This document shows, piece by piece, positions 15,042 to 19,214 of a stretch of DNA of 19,214 nucleotides. The DNA comes from Collinsella aerofaciens (GTDB lineage Bacteria; Actinomycetota; Coriobacteriia; Coriobacteriales; Coriobacteriaceae). A program made the translations under genes and the position numbers. The stretch lies in contig JAUUSS010000037.1 in assembly GCA_030841765.1 (NCBI GenBank), positions 1 through 19,214 of the forward strand. The letters are read 5' to 3'. The notes beneath the pieces are model-generated. The model was not told the DNA's origin, did no database searches, and saw nothing but the letters and a program-made list of their open reading frames with translations. Each line of letters begins with the position of its first letter. The stretch's first letter is position 1.

Positions 15042-15947
15042 CTAGATGCTCAGCCAGCGATCGCCCTCAGCTCGGCAAAAGCCCTCACGCTCCAGGTCGG
15101 CTAGAATGCCCGCGATCAAGTCGCGCTCGACCGGCCCACGCCCAGCCGCCGCTTCCATCTCGTTAACGCCCGCCACGGCATCAGCAAGCGTAATCCCCGC
15201 CGGCTGGCCATCGCGCGCTGCCAGCAACATACGCACGATATGCGCGCGCTTTTGGCGACGCGAGCCCTCAAACTTGGACTGACGGCTATAGCCCGCCGAG
15301 CGCCTGGACGGATTGGGCAGTGTCTTCTTAAGATATGCGCCATAATCTAGCAGCGCGTAATACCACGCACGCGGCGTGTCGGCATCGTCTTGAGGAACGG
15401 CAAAGGGCGCGATCTCGTCGGTCGCCGCACCAGGGGCCGCCGGACAGGCGGCTTGGATCAGCGGCACCAGCTCGCGATCGGGAACGGCCGGCACATCGGG
15501 AAAGAAATGATGCAAAAAGACCGTGCGCACGTTGGTCTCCAGATACACGCCCGGAAGATCAAACGCAAACGACCGGATACCCTGCGCCGTTGCCGGGCCA
15601 ATACCAGGCAGAGCGACCAAGTCACGCGTCTCACGCGGAAACTCCCCGCCCCAGTCCTCTACAACGCGCTGAGCGGCCCCGTGAAGCGCCAGAGCGCGTC
15701 GGTTGTAGCCCATCCCCTGCCAAGCGTCCAAAACATCCGAAGGCGCGGCCTGGGCGAGAGCCTGGACAGTCGGAAAGCGATCGAGCCACGCCGGCATGCG
15801 CGCCTCCACGCGCGGCACCTGTGTCTGCTGCAGCATGACCTCGGAGAGCCAGATGATATACGGGTCGCGCGTTCGGCGCCACGGAAGGTCGCGATAACGC
15901 AGGACCCCTTCCGAACGAATCATCGAACGAAAGGGGTCCTGAATCAT
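15042..15947 (-). CDS. MutY-like HhH-GPD DNA glycosylase without iron-sulphur cluster
   Basis: This 301-residue protein has the MutY signature LPWRRTRDPY then SEVMLQQTQV, with the general-acid glutamate E36. The helix-hairpin-helix LPGIGPAT (113-120) follows. Where MutY has Asp in LDGN/LDTN, this protein has E137 in LETNVRTV. Only two cysteines exist (C168, C291), so the 4Fe-4S ligands of MutY and Nth are absent. The C-terminal half has WYYALLDYGAYLKK and QSKFEGSRRQKR instead. MutY removes adenine opposite 8-oxoguanine; this branch may have the same or altered specificity. AAGGAG precedes the ATG by seven bases. It starts 21 bases after the Rrf2 gene, so the two are probably one operon. Confidence 0.85.
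   Translation of the reverse strand: MIQDPFRSMIRSEGVLRYRDLPWRRTRDPYIIWLSEVMLQQTQVPRVEARMPAWLDRFPTVQALAQAAPSDVLDAWQGMGYNRRALALHGAAQRVVEDWGGEFPRETRDLVALPGIGPATAQGIRSFAFDLPGVYLETNVRTVFLHHFFPDVPAVPDRELVPLIQAACPAAPGAATDEIAPFAVPQDDADTPRAWYYALLDYGAYLKKTLPNPSRRSAGYSRQSKFEGSRRQKRAHIVRMLLAARDGQPAGITLADAVAGVNEMEAAAGRGPVERDLIAGILADLEREGFCRAEGDRWLSI
15901..15940 (-). other. Strong hairpin inside the first codons of the MutY-like gene
   Basis: AGGACCCCTT and AAGGGGTCCT form perfect 10-base arms, with further partial pairing inside. It covers codons 3 to 16 on the mRNA. A fold this close to the start can limit initiation or elongation, or be an operator. Coincidence from codon choice is possible. Confidence 0.5.
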
Positions 15948-15968
15948 GGCTATGCTCCTTATGCGGCG

Positions 15969-16454
15969 CTATTCCTCCCGGTAAGCGCACGCGCAGGTGG
16001 CGTACTCGGGAAACGCTTCGCGGTCGGCGAACTTGGGATCGACGGCCGGGAACTGGCGGTGAGCGACGATGTCGCCGAGCGAAACGGAATCGAGGTAGTC
16101 GCGCATCAACGCCTGGGCTCCGGCCCACAGGGGATGATAGCAGCACGCGCCCATGCGCGCACAGTCACCATCGGGCGCGGTGCAATCGTTCATAACCATA
16201 GGACCCTGAACGGCCTCGACGACCTGGCGGATAGTGACGTCGTCCGGACTGACCTTGAGACGCATGCCACCGTGGACGCCACGCAGGCTCTCCACAATAC
16301 CGGCCTGGACCAAACCGTGCTGAATCGAGCGGGCAAACGAATACGGGACATTGACCTCTTCGGCAGCGGTGCGAACAGAAAGCAAACACTCCGGATCCTC
16401 GGCAAGCATCGCCAGCATACGAAGGGCGTAATCAGTCTTCCTCGATATGTCCAT
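15969..16454 (-). CDS. Rrf2-family transcriptional regulator, IscR/NsrR-like
   Basis: This 161-residue protein has the Rrf2 winged helix: MDISRKTDYALRMLAMLA at the start, recognition region around PYSFARSIQHGLVQAGIV, then the wing RGVHGGMRL. Cysteines C91, C98 and C104 (plus C105) fall where IscR and NsrR bind an Fe-S cluster (IscR 92, 98, 104), so redox, iron or nitric-oxide sensing is likely. I chose the ATG at 16454, with AAAGGGG upstream and the family-typical N-terminus; in-frame codons further up do not resemble the family. It leads an operon with the MutY-like gene. The leader is about 150 bases and holds possible operators. The regulon is unknown. Confidence 0.93.
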   Translation of the reverse strand: MDISRKTDYALRMLAMLAEDPECLLSVRTAAEEVNVPYSFARSIQHGLVQAGIVESLRGVHGGMRLKVSPDDVTIRQVVEAVQGPMVMNDCTAPDGDCARMGACCYHPLWAGAQALMRDYLDSVSLGDIVAHRQFPAVDPKFADREAFPEYATCACAYREE

Positions 16455-16532
16455 TTTTCCCCTTTCAAGGAATACGAACAGCTCGAACGAGCTCCGGGGC
16501 CGAGCTTGTGTCGAGGCGCTAAATGACCGCCA

Positions 16533-16560
16533 GGACATCCAAATGGTAAATCGGATATCC
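16533..16560. promoter_or_regulatory. Candidate operator half-sites in the Rrf2 leader
   Basis: GGACATCC (16533-16540) and GGATATCC (16553-16560) are repeated with 20-base spacing, two helical turns. A short inverted repeat GCATC-A-GATGC (16587-16597) lies further up. Rrf2 proteins often repress their own gene, but these do not match a site I know. Confidence 0.25.
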
Positions 16561-16614
16561 ACTGAGTGCCGCGCTTGGAGCGAAATGCATCAGATGCGGC
16601 GCACAGTGCAATTT

Positions 16615-16643
16615 AGTATAACCTAACCCCTTGTCTCGTTGAA
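16615..16643 (-). promoter_or_regulatory. Predicted promoter of the Rrf2/MutY-like operon
   Basis: Minus-strand -10 TATACT (16615-16620) lies 17 bases from a weak -35 TTCAAC (16638-16643). The start would be near 16608, giving a leader of roughly 150 bases. A weak -35 is typical of promoters needing or blocked by a regulator. Confidence 0.45.
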
Positions 16644-16647
16644 CAGG

Positions 16648-16659
16648 TGTTGCGCAACA
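16648..16659. promoter_or_regulatory. 12-bp palindrome upstream of the Rrf2 promoter
   Basis: TGTTGCGCAACA is perfectly symmetrical and lies just upstream of the weak -35 box, where an activator would sit. No known binding protein is assigned. The stretch from here to the tRNA terminator (16660-16777) shows no gene I can support. Confidence 0.3.
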
Positions 16660-16777
16660 AAGCTGTTGTTCAGACAGATATACTTATTGGATTTTACTTG
16701 CGTTCCCGAAGGCGCGAGGATTCTGGGCGAAGATGCACCAGGGCGATCGTTCTATCGAAACAAAGTGCATCAAACGC

Positions 16778-16804
16778 AAAAAGCCACGTCCGAAGACGTG
16801 GCTT
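16778..16804 (-). terminator. Rho-independent terminator of tRNA-Asp
   Basis: On the minus strand AAGCCACGTC and GACGTGGCTT pair around a UUCG tetraloop and run into TTTTT. It begins nine bases after the tRNA 3' end. Confidence 0.95.
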
Positions 16805-16813
16805 TAATTGCGT

Positions 16814-16891
<78 letters not shown>

Positions 16892-16937
16892 AGGCAGACG
16901 TTCGCGTTTGTTTCCGCTCGCGTGCGCTGCGGGGATT

Positions 16938-16988
16938 AGTATACACAGAAGTCTGTCCGGCGCGCAACAACTTTTTTGAAAAATTTTT
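16938..16988 (-). promoter_or_regulatory. Promoter of tRNA-Asp with A/T-rich upstream element
   Basis: Minus-strand -10 TATACT (16938-16943) lies 18 bases from -35 TTGCGC (16962-16967). Directly upstream is an A/T tract (about 16971-16988) of runs of A and T, the right position for an UP element bound by RNA polymerase alpha subunits, as at strong stable-RNA promoters. The start would be about 40 bases before the tRNA. Confidence 0.6.
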
Positions 16989-16999
16989 TGGGGCCATCC

Positions 17000-17142
17000 G
17001 GGAGGGCTTCCGGGGCTGAGGGCGGGGGTTAAGTTTGCTGCTCTACAGTCCTGCGCAAGACGGAAAGCACATTAAGTGCTTTCCTTTGCGTGCGGAACTC
17101 GCGACAAACTTAACCCCCGCCCTCAGCCCCGGAAGCCCTCCC
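17000..17142. repeat. Giant palindrome with perfect 38-bp arms
   Basis: Bases 17000-17037 are exactly complementary to 17105-17142 (left arm starts GGGAGGGCTTCCGGGGC). The 67-base centre holds a second fold: CGCAA/TTGCG (17054-17058 with 17086-17090) and GGAAAGCAC/GTGCTTTCC (17062-17070 with 17076-17084) around ATTAA. It lies between the tRNA-Asp promoter and the phosphodiesterase terminator. No gene is seen in it. It is built like the hairpins at 13344 and 14281 (perfect outer stem, structured core) but the core sequence is different. Confidence 0.92.
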
Positions 17143-17168
17143 TGCCGTCACATTATTCAACCAGTTTT

Positions 17169-17199
17169 GCGGGCGTGCGCCGCTGCGCGGCTAGCCCGC
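17169..17199. other. GC-rich two-tier hairpin
   Basis: GCGGGC pairs with GCCCGC, and inside them GCCGC pairs with GCGGC around TGC. No T-run follows on either strand, so it is not a standard terminator. It lies in the geneless stretch 17143-17260, which otherwise shows nothing I can name. Confidence 0.4.
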
Positions 17200-17260
17200 G
17201 TGCTCCTCGGCGGGGTTGGTCTGATTGTTTTTGTTGAAGCTCTGCCTTTGGCTCAAATGG

Positions 17261-17295
17261 AAACGGGGGACGCATTTGCATCCCCCGTTTTTGTT
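17261..17295. terminator. Bidirectional terminator-like hairpin after the phosphodiesterase gene
   Basis: AAACGGGGGA and TCCCCCGTTT form a perfect 10-bp stem with two more pairs inside. It begins 10 bases after the phosphodiesterase stop on the minus strand. The T-run is better on the plus strand (TTTTTGTTG) than on the minus (TTTCC), although no plus-strand gene ends here. Confidence 0.7.
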
Positions 17296-17299
17296 GTGG

Positions 17300-17767
17300 T
17301 TACTCTAGATCAATAAATTTGGTGCTTATGATCTTGCCGTCTTTTACTAGCATTCTGGCCATGGTGGGGCCTCGGGTGCCTCTGGGGTAGCTAGCGCTGC
17401 CCGGGTTGAGGACTAAACAACGGCCCACTTGGGCTTCTTTGGTTACGTGGGTGTGACCATTGATGGCTACGTCTACGGATCCCACCGGAAGGTCTTCGCG
17501 GTAGTGGGCTACGGCGAATTTGAGGCCTTCGTAGGTAAAGAGCGCAAGACGGTCTACATCGGGACCGTAGTCGCGGTAGTAATCGTTGTTGCCCAGTACG
17601 GCCCGCACGGGGGCGATGGTGCATAGGTGCTCGTAGTCCATCTCTGACGTGAGATCGCCGGCGTGGATGATCAGGTCTGCACCCTCAAGCTCATCCAAGA
17701 GCGCAGGCGATAAATAGCCGTGGGTGTCCGAGATGATGTCGATGCGCTTGGCGCTTGCGCTGTTCAT
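17300..17767 (-). CDS. Metallophosphoesterase, YfcE/MJ0936-type phosphodiesterase
   Basis: This 155-residue single-domain calcineurin-like enzyme has the metal motifs in order: D14 and H16 (IISDTHG), D38 (IIHAGDLT), GNND (59-62), H88 (AVAHYR), H105 and H107 (INGHTH) and LNPGS. Relatives hydrolyse phosphodiesters with Mn or Ni; the natural substrate is generally unknown. The size is slightly shorter than MJ0936 (166). I chose the ATG at 17767, with GGAAGGG upstream; upstream in-frame sequence runs through a terminator and is not plausible protein. It is a single unit between two terminators. Confidence 0.92.
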   Translation of the reverse strand: MNSASAKRIDIISDTHGYLSPALLDELEGADLIIHAGDLTSEMDYEHLCTIAPVRAVLGNNDYYRDYGPDVDRLALFTYEGLKFAVAHYREDLPVGSVDVAINGHTHVTKEAQVGRCLVLNPGSASYPRGTRGPTMARMLVKDGKIISTKFIDLE

Positions 17768-17806
17768 GGGATCCCTTCCGCAAAAAACGATTCGGCAGAT
17801 ACATAC

Positions 17807-17855
17807 AAAAAAGCCCCACGGCTCCGCAGACGATGGGTCTACAGGGCTGCGGGGC
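17807..17855 (-). terminator. Rho-independent terminator of the kinase/regulator operon
   Basis: On the minus strand GCCCC pairs with GGGGC, with inner stem GTAGAC/GTCTGC around a five-base loop, followed by TTTTTT. It starts eight bases after the response-regulator stop. Confidence 0.88.
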
Positions 17856-17862
17856 CAGTGTG

Positions 17863-18579
17863 CTAGAGACTCAGAGCCTTCTTGAGCGGCACGACGCGGC
17901 GGCGCGAAACCGGCACGCGTTCGTCGACGCCCGTAATGCCCAGCTGGATGGCGCCCGAGGGCACCGTCTCGACGTCCGTAACGCACGCCAAGTTGACGAT
18001 ATAGCGGCGGTGAACACGGAAGAAGCCAAAGTCGCAGAGCTTGGCCTCAAACTGCGCCAGCGAGGTCGTCGACAAAAAGCGATCATCGACGGTATAGATG
18101 CAGGAGTAATCGTCCTTGGCCATGATAAAGCGAATGTCGTCCACGGGAATGAGCACCTTGCGGCCGCCCTTTTCCACCGGGATACGCTCGATGGTCACCT
18201 TGCTGTCCGTAACCGGCTTGGTGCGTTGCATGACCTTCTCGATCGCGCGATCCAAGCGAGCTTCCTCGACCGGCTTCATCAGATAATCGACGGCATCCAC
18301 GTCGAATGCCTCGACCGCATGGTCACTATACGCAGTCACAAACACGATCGCCGGCGGATTTTTGAGCTTATGCAGCGCCTCGGCAAGTTGCAGGCCCGAG
18401 GCACCGGGCATCGAGATATCGAGAAACACGACATCCACGCGACTTTCCATAAGCATCTCGATGGCGGAGCGGACGCTCGACGCCTCCGTGATCGTGCCGA
18501 TCTTGCCCGTTTGCTCGAGCAGGAAGCGAAGCTCCGAGCGAGCCGGCGCCTCATCATCCACAATCATCGCACGCAGCAT
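17863..18579 (-). CDS. LytTR-family response regulator
   Basis: This 238-residue protein has a receiver domain (1-120) with acidic pocket D8-D9, phospho-acceptor D54 (VVFLDISMPG), T82 and K102 (YLMKPV). A LytTR DNA-binding domain follows (about 135-236, with FIMAKDDYSCIYT and FFRVHRRYIVNL). This layout is LytR/AlgR-type. These regulators control cell-wall, secretion or carbon-uptake genes; the target here is not visible. The ATG at 18579 has only AAAGG ten bases upstream; a TTG seven codons earlier is less likely. It lies 72 bases after the sensor kinase gene, with a weak CTACG/CGTAG hairpin between, and forms its pair. Confidence 0.95.
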   Translation of the reverse strand: MLRAMIVDDEAPARSELRFLLEQTGKIGTITEASSVRSAIEMLMESRVDVVFLDISMPGASGLQLAEALHKLKNPPAIVFVTAYSDHAVEAFDVDAVDYLMKPVEEARLDRAIEKVMQRTKPVTDSKVTIERIPVEKGGRKVLIPVDDIRFIMAKDDYSCIYTVDDRFLSTTSLAQFEAKLCDFGFFRVHRRYIVNLACVTDVETVPSGAIQLGITGVDERVPVSRRRVVPLKKALSL

Positions 18580-18651
18580 AGGGATAAAACCTTTCGTCAA
18601 CTAACTACGCCGGGCATCCGTCGCATGACGTTGAGCCCGTAGCCTTTTATT

Positions 18652-19214
18652 TTACTCTTGAATGTCAAAGATGCTCTCTGACAAATCAAGATGAAGGAGC
18701 ACTTTGGTGCCCTTGCCCGGCGCCGATTCGACACGCGTATAGGAGTGCGGCCCATAAAAGCGATGGATGCGCTCCGAAATATTGTGCATGGCCACACCGG
18801 CGCCGCCACCCTGGGGAGAGCTGGCGTCGGGACGGGCAGAACGCTCGTCAAACAGTCTGGCGGCGGTACCCTCATCCATGCCCACGCCATTATCGGCCAC
18901 GGCAATCAAGATTGCATCCTCGCCGTCTTGGTGAACGGTCACGTCGATCCTCAGGGCGTCGTCATCGCCCATACCATGACGTACGGCGTTCTCGACAATC
19001 GGCTGGATCACGAACGCCGGCACCAGCGTATCTTCCACGTCCTCGGACACATCGAACGTCGCAAGCACGCGGTCCTCGCCAAAGCGGGCCTTCTCAAAGG
19101 TAAGGTAGCGCTTGGTCTGTGCAACCTCGCGCGAGACCGGAATAAGCGATCCCGAGTTGTCGAGCGTGGCACGATAGAACGATGAGAACTCACGAAGCAG
19201 TTCGCGGGCCCGCA
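18652..19214 (-). CDS. LytS-type sensor histidine kinase, C-terminal part (5' end outside window)
   Basis: The minus-strand frame stays open from the window edge to the TAA at 18652 and encodes the last 186 residues. The first part (RARELLREFSSFYRAT, then REVAQTKRYLTFEKARF) is the end of the His-kinase dimerisation region of the LytS/YehU class. The GHKL ATPase follows: N box IQPIVENAVRHG, G1 DNGVGMD, and G2 GGGAGVAMHNISERI. The phosphorylated histidine and the sensor region are upstream of the window. A GTG near 19068 could be mistaken for the start, but the coding signal clearly continues upstream. It partners the LytTR regulator downstream. Confidence 0.93.
   Translation of the reverse strand, partial: RARELLREFSSFYRATLDNSGSLIPVSREVAQTKRYLTFEKARFGEDRVLATFDVSEDVEDTLVPAFVIQPIVENAVRHGMGDDDALRIDVTVHQDGEDAILIAVADNGVGMDEGTAARLFDERSARPDASSPQGGGAGVAMHNISERIHRFYGPHSYTRVESAPGKGTKVLLHLDLSESIFDIQE

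Noticed and set aside
17000..17142. Retron-like noncoding RNA (inverted arms around a folded core)
   Set aside because: No reverse transcriptase gene is near, and the fold does not show the retron priming-G arrangement.

Overview
This is a high-GC window coding almost entirely on the minus strand. It suggests a Gram-positive gut actinobacterium of the Coriobacteriia (Collinsella-like). This is inferred from GC-rich codon use, strong AAGGAG-type ribosome sites, GC-stem terminators and gene content; no marker gene settles the species.

Layout. 1-112 is a control region with two palindromes, feeding the only plus-strand gene, a GntR/HutC-type regulator (113-835). On the minus strand, in the order they are transcribed: the end of a LytS-type sensor kinase (cut by the window edge) and its LytTR response regulator; a YfcE/MJ0936-type phosphodiesterase; tRNA-Asp(GTC) with its own promoter and terminator; an Rrf2 regulator followed 21 bases later by a MutY-like glycosylase; rubrerythrin; a four-helix membrane protein of unknown function; a one-helix protein of unknown function; a nucleotidyltransferase overlapping a helix-turn-helix protein; rmuC; an ABC exporter half; nth; mfd, a PAP2 phosphatase and a threonine aldolase as a probable operon; and a GNAT acetyltransferase.

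Themes. DNA repair and oxidative stress are over-represented (mfd, nth, rmuC, MutY-like, rubrerythrin, an Rrf2 regulator with IscR-like cysteines). The genes are in separate transcription units, so this is loose clustering, not one pathway.

Most unusual content. (1) Two intergenic hairpins (13344-13429 and 14281-14368) share a 52-base core (48 identical) inside outer stems that are unrelated in sequence yet perfectly self-complementary. Each lies between a minus-strand stop codon and a near-identical terminator. (2) A third palindrome with perfect 38-bp arms and a structured centre lies at 17000-17142. (3) A translationally overlapped nucleotidyltransferase/HTH gene pair sits behind an AT-rich inverted repeat and resembles a toxin-antitoxin or defence module in a gene order different from AbiE. 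(4) The MutY-like enzyme lacks iron-sulphur ligands and has Glu where the catalytic Asp is expected.
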